Assembly (NCBI GenBank): GCA_001730015.1
Contig: MDLA01000134.1
Span: 22,479-86,478 of the forward strand
DNA: 64,000 nucleotides
DNA from: Chromatiales bacterium (ex Bugula neritina AB1)
Lineage (GTDB): Bacteria > Pseudomonadota > Gammaproteobacteria > Granulosicoccales > Granulosicoccaceae
Direction of reading: 5' to 3'
Translations under genes and position numbers: made by a program
Shown here: positions 37,679 to 44,550 of the stretch, in pieces
How the letters are laid out: every line of letters begins with the position of its first letter
How positions within the stretch are numbered: position 1 is the first letter of the stretch
The notes under the pieces: model-generated
The model's database searches: none
The model's input: the letters and a program-made list of their open reading frames with translations, nothing else
Told to the model about the DNA's origin: nothing

Positions 37679-38293
37679 TCAGGCGGGGGTGAGCCAGCGC
37701 TGTGTTGTATTTTTATTTTCTTCGAATGAGGAAATTGAATCTTCCTTGCCTAGAGTCAATGCAATTTCGTCGAGCCCGTTCAGCAGACAATGCTTGCGAA
37801 ATTCATCTATTTCGAAGGAATGCGACTGACCATTCGGCGTGGTAACAGTCTGTGATTCAAGGTCGATAGAAAAAACCGCATTAGATCCGTATTCTGCCTG
37901 TTCGGTTAGCTGATCGATTTCTTCCTGCGGCAGGCGTATGAGTAACATGCCGTTCTTGAACGCATTGTTATAGAAAATATCGGAGAAGCTCGGGGCGATT
38001 ACACAGCGAATGCCAAAGTCTTCTATAGCCCATGCTGCGTGCTCGCGCGAGGAACCGCAGCCGAAGTTATCACCTGCAACCAGAATTCTGGCGTCTTTAT
38101 AGGCTTCCTTGTTCAGTACAAAATCAGGGTTGTCGCTACCGTCTTCGTTGTAACGCATTTCATGAAACAGACCCTTGCCGAGTCCGCTGCGGCCTATCGT
38201 TTTCAGATACTGCTTCGGGATAATCATGTCTGTGTCGACATTGATCATGGGCATCGGTGCTGCAACGCCGGTCAGTTCTTTCAGGGCTTTCAT
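37679..38293 (-). CDS. leuD: 3-isopropylmalate dehydratase small subunit
   Basis: This 204-residue small subunit of isopropylmalate isomerase forms the swivelling aconitase-like domain. It contains [18 protein letters not shown] near residue 18, [19 protein letters not shown] near residue 75 and [18 protein letters not shown]. The first four bases overlap the leuC stop, so the two subunits are made together. Length is as in E. coli (201). Confidence 0.96.
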   Translation of the reverse strand: MKALKELTGVAAPMPMINVDTDMIIPKQYLKTIGRSGLGKGLFHEMRYNEDGSDNPDFVLNKEAYKDARILVAGDNFGCGSSREHAAWAIEDFGIRCVIAPSFSDIFYNNAFKNGMLLIRLPQEEIDQLTEQAEYGSNAVFSIDLESQTVTTPNGQSHSFEIDEFRKHCLLNGLDEIALTLGKEDSISSFEENKNTTQRWLTPA

Positions 38294-39705
38294 GATTCAG
38301 CTCCCGCAAGTGTGCGGACATCCGTTAATTTGCCTCTGACAGCGGCTGCTGCTGCCATAGCAGGAGACATCAGGTGGGTACGCCCGCCGCGGCCTTGTCT
38401 GCCCTCGAAGTTGCGATTTGACGTCGAGGCACAGCGCTCGCCCGGTTCGAGCCGGTCGGGGTTCATTCCCAGGCACATGGAGCAGCCGGGTTCGCGCCAT
38501 TCGAAGCCGGCATCTTTTATAATAGCTGCTATGCCCTCGTCTTCTGCCTGCGCTTTGACAAGGCCCGAACCTGGAACCACCATCGCATGCACATTGGCGG
38601 CGATTTTTTTACCTTCCACCACTTTCGCCACCTCACGTAAATCTTCTATTCGCCCGTTAGTACAGGAACCGATAAAGACCTTGTCGATACTTATTTCCTC
38701 TAGCGGTGTTCCTGCGGTGAGACCCATGTATTCGAGTGAGCGACGTGCGGCCGCTTGCTTGTGTTCGTCTGCGAAGTCGGTGGGTTCGGGTACCCTGTCG
38801 GTAATCGCCAGTGCGTCCTCGGGTGAGGTGCCCCAGGTAACGATGGGGGCGATACTTGCCGCGTCTATTTCTATTGTGCTGTCGAAGTGTGCTCCGTCAT
38901 CTGTGTGGAGTGTTTTCCAATAGGCGACGGCGTCATCCCAGTCTGATCCCTTAGGTGATTTAGGGCGGTTTTCTAAATAGGCAAAGGTGGTTTCATCGGG
39001 TGCGATCAGTCCGGCGCGGGCGCCACCTTCAATTGCCATATTGCATAGTGTCATCCGGCCTTCCATGGTGAGGTCGCGTATTGCCTCCCCGGCATATTCA
39101 ATGACGTGGCCGGTACCGCCAGCGGTACCGGTTTTGGCGATGATCGCAAGAGTCAGATCTTTCGCAGTGACACCGGCTGCCAGCTTGCCGGTCACTCTGA
39201 CGAGCATATTTTTTGATTTATTCTGCAGCAGGGTTTGCGATGCCAGCACGTGTTCTACTTCGGAGGTGCCTATGCCATGAGCCAGAGCTCCGAATGCACC
39301 GTGAGTTGCGGTATGGGAGTCGCCGCAGACAACCGTGGTGCCCGGCAGGGTGAAGCCTTGCTCCGGCCCGATAATATGGACAATGCCCTGGCGCTTATCC
39401 AGTTCATCGTAATACTCGACGCCGAACTCGGAGGTATTGGTGCGCAGTGTATCCATTTGCAGCTTGCTTTCCGGGTCATCGATACCGGCTGATCGGTCGG
39501 TGGTTGGGATGTTGTGATCGACCACGGCGAGAGTCAGCTCCGGGCGACGGACTTTTCGACTGGCCAGACGCAGGCCTTCGAAGGCTTGTGCGCTGGTCAC
39601 TTCGTGGACAAGATGGCGATCGATGTAGATCAGGCAGGTGCCGTCCGGTTCAGTACTGACGACGTGAGCATCCCAGATTTTGTCGTACAGGGTTTTAGCT
39701 TGCAA
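38290..39705 (-). CDS. leuC: 3-isopropylmalate dehydratase large subunit
   Basis: This 471-residue aconitase-fold subunit carries a 4Fe-4S cluster. Its ligands are the cysteines in [13 protein letters not shown] and [10 protein letters not shown], and [19 protein letters not shown] is the substrate-binding block. The start is taken as TTG 39705, which gives the family N-terminus ([16 protein letters not shown]); the open frame continues upstream to 39804, but that extension has no family match. It is the first gene of leuCDB. A 181-base repeat lies 105 bases upstream in the leader or promoter region. No leader peptide rich in leucine codons was found. Confidence 0.94.
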   Translation of the reverse strand: MQAKTLYDKIWDAHVVSTEPDGTCLIYIDRHLVHEVTSAQAFEGLRLASRKVRRPELTLAVVDHNIPTTDRSAGIDDPESKLQMDTLRTNTSEFGVEYYDELDKRQGIVHIIGPEQGFTLPGTTVVCGDSHTATHGAFGALAHGIGTSEVEHVLASQTLLQNKSKNMLVRVTGKLAAGVTAKDLTLAIIAKTGTAGGTGHVIEYAGEAIRDLTMEGRMTLCNMAIEGGARAGLIAPDETTFAYLENRPKSPKGSDWDDAVAYWKTLHTDDGAHFDSTIEIDAASIAPIVTWGTSPEDALAITDRVPEPTDFADEHKQAAARRSLEYMGLTAGTPLEEISIDKVFIGSCTNGRIEDLREVAKVVEGKKIAANVHAMVVPGSGLVKAQAEDEGIAAIIKDAGFEWREPGCSMCLGMNPDRLEPGERCASTSNRNFEGRQGRGGRTHLMSPAMAAAAAVRGKLTDVRTLAGAES

Positions 39706-39810
39706 TGGGGGTCTACCTCGTAAACGTTTTTCAAGAGTGAGCTGTGGAACTCTGCGTTCAACTAACGTGAGAGGTATGTTAGAGCGCGATGGCATGCGCT
39801 GCAATGAAAT

Positions 39811-39991
39811 TAGCCTGCATTATTCAAGGGGTGGCGAGGATATCGCGTAGACCCTACTTATTCACGTCAAGGGATTTCACAGTGGATTTTCTTCTCGCGT
39901 CGAATACTTGCTGATATTTGCAAGAGAAAAAATTCTCTGTGGAATCAAAGGTCAAGTGAGATTCCGTCAATCCCGTGAATAAAGCGGGTTA
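39811..39991. repeat. MITE-like repeat, copy 1 (leuC upstream region)
   Basis: This non-coding 181-base unit is about 85% identical by eye to 52289-52466. Its 16-base ends (TAGCCTGCATTATTCA at 39811-39826 and TGAATAAAGCGGGTTA at 39976-39991) are inverted relative to each other with 13 of 16 matches. An inner pair, GATTTCACAGTGGATT (39873-39888) and AATTCTCTGTGGAATC (39931-39946), matches at 13 of 16. The ends begin and finish with TA, as in elements that insert at TA dinucleotides. It contains no open frame of note. It occupies most of the 379-base gap 39706-40084. Confidence 0.8.
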
Positions 39992-40084
39992 GTAGTGAAG
40001 CGGGTGTTGCGAGGGGAATTCGTCTGCCTTATCCGGCAGTGATTGTGGTCGATGGCGGGCATTGCCCCGCCATCAACGGGCTGC

Positions 40085-40270
40085 TTAAAACTGATCGGGG
40101 GCTCTTTCGGCCAGTACCGGTGTCTGGATTTCTTCCGGTGCAAATTTCTGTGTTAGTAATATTGATGTGACGCTCATGGCAATGGTAAGTGTAACTCCGC
40201 CTATCGCCACGAGAGTCATGCTCCGGGCGGCTGCCCGGCGTTGTTGTCTCAGGGTTTGCTGCTTTTCCAT
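40085..40270 (-). CDS. Small single-pass membrane protein (61 residues)
   Basis: Started at ATG 40270, seven bases after GAGGAA, the product is 61 residues with a basic, glutamine-rich N-terminus (MEKQQTLRQQRRAAARS), one membrane helix (about 19-42) and an acidic/proline tail. An in-frame extension to 40336 has no ribosome site. A leader of about 120 bases with a 7-bp hairpin (CAGCAGA/TCTGCTG, 40314-40333) and an upstream promoter support a real gene. No family is recognised. Topology by the positive-inside rule is N-terminus in the cytoplasm. Confidence 0.65.
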   Translation of the reverse strand: MEKQQTLRQQRRAAARSMTLVAIGGVTLTIAMSVTSILLTQKFAPEEIQTPVLAERAPDQF

Positions 40271-40398
40271 AAAAGGTTCCTCGTCTGACAGATTGTAAAC
40301 ATCATGAAGAGTCCAGCAGATTTGCCTCTGCTGCATTCCCTGATGGGCTGTCGGAACGTCTCTTGTGCTTTATATCGTCTACCTCGACAATCAAGCGC

Positions 40399-40427
40399 TA
40401 TCTATAATGGCGACCACGTAAAGTCAA
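40399..40427 (-). promoter_or_regulatory. Sigma70-like promoter for the 61-residue membrane protein
   Basis: On the minus strand, -35 TTGACT (40427-40422) and -10 TAGATA (40404-40399) are 17 bases apart. This is a near-consensus -35 with a good spacer. It would yield a leader of about 120 bases containing the 40314-40333 hairpin. No other gene reads this way nearby. Confidence 0.5.
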
Positions 40428-40620
40428 TGGCTACAGCGTGGTCGGTTGATCTGCCTGCTGGCAGTATCAGTCCATTGTGATTGAGCCGAATAAAATTGTC
40501 CGAGAAATGTTACACAAAAGTTACACAAGGGCGTGTAATGTATTTTCGTCGCAACGTTTAACACATTAGTGGTGGGTATGTGGAAAGAAACTGTAACAAC
40601 TGCGTCGGCTTATACTGCGG

Positions 40621-40651
40621 TTGTCGCGTCAAGAATGTGACTCAGTATAGT
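40621..40651 (+). promoter_or_regulatory. Possible promoter for the 23-residue ORF and hairpin RNA
   Basis: The sequence has TTGTCG (40621-40626) as a -35 and TATAGT (40646-40651) as a -10, with a 19-base spacer, which is slightly long. It points at the small open frame at 40729 and the structured region up to the terminator at 40915. Further upstream, GTTACACAA is repeated directly at about 40509 and 40520 and could be an operator. The rest of the gap 40271-40728 shows no gene. Confidence 0.35.
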
Positions 40652-40728
40652 GACACGAGTTGCCTGATCGGATACTGTAAATCGGAGTTATCGAATGATT
40701 TTTTGTAACCGATGTGCTGGAGGGTGGT

Positions 40729-40800
40729 GTGACTTTACTAGTTTTGGCAGCAATTGCATTTTTGTGTTTAACGGCGATATCCCGGCGAACCGATCCATAA
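40729..40800 (+). CDS. Very small hydrophobic peptide (23 residues)
   Basis: From GTG 40729, five bases after GGAGG, the frame gives VTLLVLAAIAFLCLTAIS and then RRTDP before TAA 40800. The sequence is one hydrophobic helix of about 18 residues followed by a short basic end. Its strong ribosome site and its place in front of a hairpin/terminator suggest a translated membrane microprotein. It resembles small accessory subunits in size, but no transporter or oxidase genes lie beside it, so no function is given. It could be chance; protein evidence is needed. Confidence 0.45.
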   Translation: MTLLVLAAIAFLCLTAISRRTDP

Positions 40801-40916
40801 AATTCAGGGTGAGCGGCTCCATATGAGCCGTCGCTGGATTTGAGTCGTTTCAAAAACGACCGGCCGTCCCGGTCGGGATATACTATGTAAAGACGGACGC
40901 AAGGTCCGTTTTTTTA
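40801..40916 (+). ncRNA. Structured RNA with competing hairpins, candidate sRNA or attenuator
   Basis: Three perfect stems occur in a row. Stem 1 is CGGCTC/GAGCCG (40814-40830). Stem 2 is GTCGTTT/AAACGAC (40844-40860). Stem 3 is CGACCGG/CCGGTCG (40857-40875). Stems 2 and 3 share bases 40857-40860, so only one can form at a time. The stem 3 loop CCGTC (40864-40868) is also complementary to GACGG (40892-40896) in the left arm of the terminator that follows. Such switching is what attenuators and some regulatory RNAs do. It matches no RNA family that I recognise, and the transcript start is unknown. Confidence 0.5.
40893..40915 (+). terminator. Intrinsic terminator
   Basis: A six-bp stem ACGGAC/GTCCGT (40893-40898 and 40904-40909) with loop GCAAG is followed by a run of seven T. 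The T-run is on the plus strand, so it ends the upstream small-ORF/hairpin transcript. On the minus strand the stem is followed by CTTTA only, so it may weakly end the 33-residue ORF transcript as well. Confidence 0.8.
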
Positions 40917-40924
40917 TGCCTGTA

Positions 40925-41026
40925 TCACGAGCCTGCTAGAGGTAATCCTTCAACAAACCAGAAGGTTATAAATAGCAGTACTGCCAGGACGATCAAGCCT
41001 GTTATTACTTTTGCATCTGACGCCAT
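40925..41026 (-). CDS. Very small membrane protein (33 residues)
   Basis: ATG 41026 follows GAGGAGTCAGAA, an excellent ribosome site at good spacing. The product reads MASDAKVITGLIVLAVLLFI and continues TFWFVEGLPLAGS to TGA 40925: one membrane helix at about residues 6-27 with a short polar tail. The helix, the ribosome site and the following hairpin make it a credible gene that length filters miss. It opposes the decarboxylase gene (start 41128). No family is recognised. Confidence 0.6.
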   Translation of the reverse strand: MASDAKVITGLIVLAVLLFITFWFVEGLPLAGS

Positions 41027-41127
41027 TTCTGACTCCTCATATTCGATTAGGTTACCGGTAACGGCTGATCTAATATGCTTTAACGCATAATTTACAATGC
41101 TCACTAAGCATATTTGGAGCCATCTCT

Positions 41128-42540
41128 ATGACGCCCGATGAATTTCGAAAAACCGGACATGAATTAATTGAACTGATTGCAGCCTACCGCGAGCAAGTGG
41201 AAGATATGCCGGTTAGGAGCCGATCAGAGGTTGGTGATATTCTACAATTGTTACCGGAATCGCCTCCGCAACAGTCGGAATTACCTGAAACGGTTGTCGA
41301 GGATGTAAAGCAGTCGATTATCCCGGGCATGACTCACTGGCAGCACCCGTCATTCTTTGCCTATTTCCCTGCAAATTCAGATTTATCCTCTGTTCTGGGT
41401 GATTTACTGAGTTCCGGCCTGGGACAGCTCGGGTTGAACTGGCAGTCGAGCCCTCCTCTGACAGAGATGGAACAGCGAATGTGTCAGTGGCTGCAGCAGA
41501 TGCTGGGCCTTTCCGATGCCTGGCAGGGCGTTATTCAGGATACGGCATCGACGGCGTCTTTGATCGCGTTGCTCAGTGCCCGGGAGCGGGCGTCCGAACA
41601 CGCGCAGGTACGCAACGGGCTGCGTGATGCGCCAGAGCTTATGGTTTACTGCTCGTCGCAGGCGCACAGTTCAATTGAGAAAGCGGCTTTGCTTGCCGGA
41701 TTCGGGCGTAACCAGGTGCGACTATGCGAGGTGAATACAGATTTCTCCATCGATACAGCAGATCTGCAAAAAAACATTGAGGCCGATGTAGCGGCAGGGA
41801 AAAAGCCCTGTGCCATTGTCGGCTGTACCGGTACCACGGCAACCACGGCTATGGACAACCTTCAGCAACTTGCCAGGCTCAGTGAAGAGTACCAGTGCTG
41901 GCTCCACGTTGATGGGGCGATGGCCGGGAGTGCCATGCTGCTGCCGGAGATGCGTCATTTGTGGGATGGAGTAGAATGGGCCGATTCCGTCGTCTTCAAC
42001 CCGCACAAATGGCTTGGAGTTGTGTTTGACTGTTCTGTCTATTTTGTTCGTGATAAAGAACATTTAGTTCGCGTGATGAGTACCAACCCGAGCTATTTGC
42101 AAACGGCAGCGGACGGGCAGGCGCCGAATTACCGGGATTGGGGCATTCCGCTGGGTCGGCGATTTCGTGCGATGAAAATCTGGTGGCTGCTGCGTTGTGA
42201 AGGGGTGGAGTGTCTGCAGAAGCGGCTGCGCAGGGATATTAATAATGCGCGATGGCTGGAACAGCAGATCGCTGCGCATCCGGAGTGGTCGCTGCTGGCG
42301 CCGGTTGCGTTGCAAACTGTGTGTGTGGTTCATCGCCCGCCCGGGCTCTCGAGCGACAAAGTAGACAGCCATACCCTGGCCTGGTGTGAAGCTGTGAATG
42401 CCAGTGGTGCTGCGATGCTGACACCGGCATTGCTTAATGGTCGCTGGATGGTGCGTATTTCAGTTGGGTCCCTGACTACCGAACGCGCTCATGTGGAACG
42501 ACTTTGGCAGACATTACTGGAATATACCGCCAAACGATGA
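41128..42540 (+). CDS. Aromatic-L-amino-acid decarboxylase-like PLP enzyme
   Basis: This 470-residue group II PLP decarboxylase is of the DDC/tyrosine decarboxylase type. Signatures are MTHWQHPSFFAYFPANSD near residue 68, the cofactor-stacking His in YCSSQAHSSIEKAA, the aspartate in LHVDGAMAGSAM, and the Schiff-base lysine in VFNPHKWLGV near residue 297. The length and order match aromatic amino acid decarboxylases. It probably makes an amine such as tyramine, tryptamine or phenethylamine. Its stop is only six bases before the formylglycine-generating-enzyme-like gene, so they are likely co-transcribed; the reason for that pairing is not obvious. Confidence 0.88.
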   Translation: MTPDEFRKTGHELIELIAAYREQVEDMPVRSRSEVGDILQLLPESPPQQSELPETVVEDVKQSIIPGMTHWQHPSFFAYFPANSDLSSVLGDLLSSGLGQLGLNWQSSPPLTEMEQRMCQWLQQMLGLSDAWQGVIQDTASTASLIALLSARERASEHAQVRNGLRDAPELMVYCSSQAHSSIEKAALLAGFGRNQVRLCEVNTDFSIDTADLQKNIEADVAAGKKPCAIVGCTGTTATTAMDNLQQLARLSEEYQCWLHVDGAMAGSAMLLPEMRHLWDGVEWADSVVFNPHKWLGVVFDCSVYFVRDKEHLVRVMSTNPSYLQTAADGQAPNYRDWGIPLGRRFRAMKIWWLLRCEGVECLQKRLRRDINNARWLEQQIAAHPEWSLLAPVALQTVCVVHRPPGLSSDKVDSHTLAWCEAVNASGAAMLTPALLNGRWMVRISVGSLTTERAHVERLWQTLLEYTAKR

Positions 42541-42546
42541 CCTCTA

Positions 42547-43560
42547 TTGTCCAACTATCTGATCTCTGCAGCGATGCTCGGTCTGCTTCTGACGCTATCC
42601 GCGTGTGGTGGATCGGACGATAACCCGAGCGAAGCGACTCAGCTGAATGAACCGGAAACCCGTGCTGCACTTGCCCTCGATTCAAAGCAGTGCTCTGTTA
42701 TTACCAGTGGCACACCAGTGGCGAATGGTCATCGTGAAGTTGTTGTAAGTGCAGGCACTTTTACAATGGGTAGTGACCGCCACTACCGTGAAGAGCGGCC
42801 GCAGCGAGAAGTCTATGTGCCGGAATTTACTATTGATGTGCATGAGGTAACCAACCGGCAGTTTGCTGAGTTTGTGCGTCAGACAGGCTACATTACAACG
42901 GCTGAAAAAATACCGCTGGCGGTAGATAACCCCGGTATACCTGCGCAATTTCTGGTGGCAGGATCTGCTGTGTTTGTATCGCCGGCGGATGGAAAGGCGG
43001 GTCATTGGACAGACTGGTGGCAGTTTGTTCCCGGCACCAGCTGGAAGAATCCAGAGGGTCCGGGCAGTGATATTGCCGGGCGGGAAAATCATCCGGTTGT
43101 TCATGTCAGCTATCTTGATGCAAAAGCGTATGCCCAGTGGGCCGGTCGGTCCTTACCTGTGGAGGCGCAATGGGAGCGTGCTGCAAAGGCTCTTGGAGAT
43201 TCGCTGGCCGCTAACACCTGGCAGGGGGTCTTTCCACTGCAAAACCGGAGTCTGGACGGATTTGCCGGTACAGCGCCGGTAGGTTGCTTTGCCGCTAACG
43301 ATCTCGGTATCCATGACATGATCGGGAATGTCTGGGAGTGGGTAGACGATCCCTATAGTGAGGCCGGTCCAGCGGCGCAAGAACGCGTTCGCACCGGTTC
43401 AGCCGCCAAGGCCATTAAACGAGTGGTCAAGGGAGGTTCTTATCTGTGTGCAAGCAACTATTGCCGTCGGGATCGGCCTCAGGCGCGTCAGTCGCAGGAA
43501 GAAAATTTTGGCTCCGCACATATTGGGTTTCGTACTGTAAGTCAGCTGCCAGTTGATTAA
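42547..43560 (+). CDS. Formylglycine-generating-enzyme (SUMF1) family lipoprotein
   Basis: This 337-residue predicted lipoprotein has its lipobox at LTLSAC (Cys about 19). The SUMF1 fold spans about residues 60-335, from SAGTFTMGSDRHYREERPQR through FVPGTSWKNPEGPGSDI and HPVVHVSYLDAKAYAQWAGR to the C-terminal GGSYLCASNYCRRDR. The two cysteines there are four residues apart, the spacing of the catalytic pair of genuine formylglycine-generating enzymes, so oxidase activity is possible. No sulfatase is in the window. It starts at TTG 42547, six bases after the decarboxylase stop. A non-catalytic role, as in many SUMF1 relatives, cannot be excluded. Confidence 0.85.
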   Translation: MSNYLISAAMLGLLLTLSACGGSDDNPSEATQLNEPETRAALALDSKQCSVITSGTPVANGHREVVVSAGTFTMGSDRHYREERPQREVYVPEFTIDVHEVTNRQFAEFVRQTGYITTAEKIPLAVDNPGIPAQFLVAGSAVFVSPADGKAGHWTDWWQFVPGTSWKNPEGPGSDIAGRENHPVVHVSYLDAKAYAQWAGRSLPVEAQWERAAKALGDSLAANTWQGVFPLQNRSLDGFAGTAPVGCFAANDLGIHDMIGNVWEWVDDPYSEAGPAAQERVRTGSAAKAIKRVVKGGSYLCASNYCRRDRPQARQSQEENFGSAHIGFRTVSQLPVD

Positions 43561-43687
43561 TAACAGCCGGAAAATCGTGCTCTACAGGCACGTTACCTGA
43601 TATTCAGCCGCGATTTTCGACAGCGGAAAATGGCGCAATCCCTGCAGCGGTTTTTTGTCTGTCTGTAATTTCCGGGTTTTTCCAAAA

Positions 43688-44518
43688 ATGGCTCTAGAAA
43701 TGATGTCGAAACTGGCTGTGGCTGGTATTGCTGTGGCTTTTCTGCAAGCTTGTGGCAGCGATTCGGATATGTCTGAAGCAGCTGTCACCGAGCCGACAGA
43801 TTTTGCGGCAGCCCTTAGCCGGGAAAGCACAGTGGTGTTGACGGTAGATCTTGACGGCGCGCAGGTGGTGCCGGTTGCAGAAACCCGCCAGGTCGGATCA
43901 GCCAGTTTTTCTTTGGATAACACTACGGGTCAGCTGTTTGGAAGTGTTAATACGGCGGTCAGTGGTGTAACTGAGGTTCATCTTCATGAAGGAGAAGTCG
44001 GGGAAGTTGGAGCTGAAGTTTTGTCTTTTTTTTCGGACGGAGTTAATCAATACACCATACCCGCTATGACCTTTCTCGGGACGGAGGATGCTGATCGACT
44101 GCGAGCCGGACAATTGTATGTTGATGTTCACACGCATGCCCACCCTGAAGGAGAGCTGCGTGCACAGTTAAGTAACCAGGCGGTGCAGCTGACAGTGTCT
44201 GCAACTCTCGATGACATTCAGGCCAAAATATTCACACCGCAGTGTTCGGGTTGTCATACAGGTGGAGGAAATACTCTGCCCAGCGTGATGAATCTCACGA
44301 ATGCATCGGCAAGTTATGCCAGTCTTGTTGGCGTATTCAGTATTGGTGAGCCGGATTTACTGCGTGTTGACAGTGGTGATGCTCAGTCAAGTCTTCTAGT
44401 GCATAAGCTTGAAGGGACTCAAGCCGTAGGTGGCCGGATGCCATTGCGAGGAAACAAACTTCAGGCGCAAAGTATTGTGGCAATACAACAATGGATAGAT
44501 GACGGCGCTATGCGCTAG
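43688..44518 (+). CDS. Lipoprotein with CHRD domain and C-type haem motif
   Basis: Taken from ATG 43688, this is a 276-residue lipoprotein (lipobox VAFLQAC). Residues about 45-165 are a CHRD domain (DLDGAQVVPVAETRQVGSASF, EVHLHEGEVG, YVDVHTHAHPEGELRAQL), a fold related to extracellular copper or adhesion modules. The C-terminal part has one haem-binding CSGCH near residue 192, with a possible distal Met in GGRMPLRGNK, so it looks like a cytochrome c type electron carrier. An upstream in-frame start at 43655 exists but lacks a ribosome site. It lies between the FGE-like and the di-haem multidomain genes on the same strand. Confidence 0.75.
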   Translation: MALEMMSKLAVAGIAVAFLQACGSDSDMSEAAVTEPTDFAAALSRESTVVLTVDLDGAQVVPVAETRQVGSASFSLDNTTGQLFGSVNTAVSGVTEVHLHEGEVGEVGAEVLSFFSDGVNQYTIPAMTFLGTEDADRLRAGQLYVDVHTHAHPEGELRAQLSNQAVQLTVSATLDDIQAKIFTPQCSGCHTGGGNTLPSVMNLTNASASYASLVGVFSIGEPDLLRVDSGDAQSSLLVHKLEGTQAVGGRMPLRGNKLQAQSIVAIQQWIDDGAMR

Positions 44519-44550
44519 AACAGGTGTAATGCTGTATAGTATCCGGTTGG

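Noticed and set aside
40570..40640. 20-codon open frame starting ATGTGGAAAGAAACT.
   Set aside because: It has no ribosome site and overlaps the likely promoter at 40621-40651.
40629..40853. 74-codon minus-strand open frame across the hairpin region.
   Set aside because: Polar, low-complexity composition with no ribosome site, and it overlaps a promoter, a small ORF and the hairpins on the other strand.
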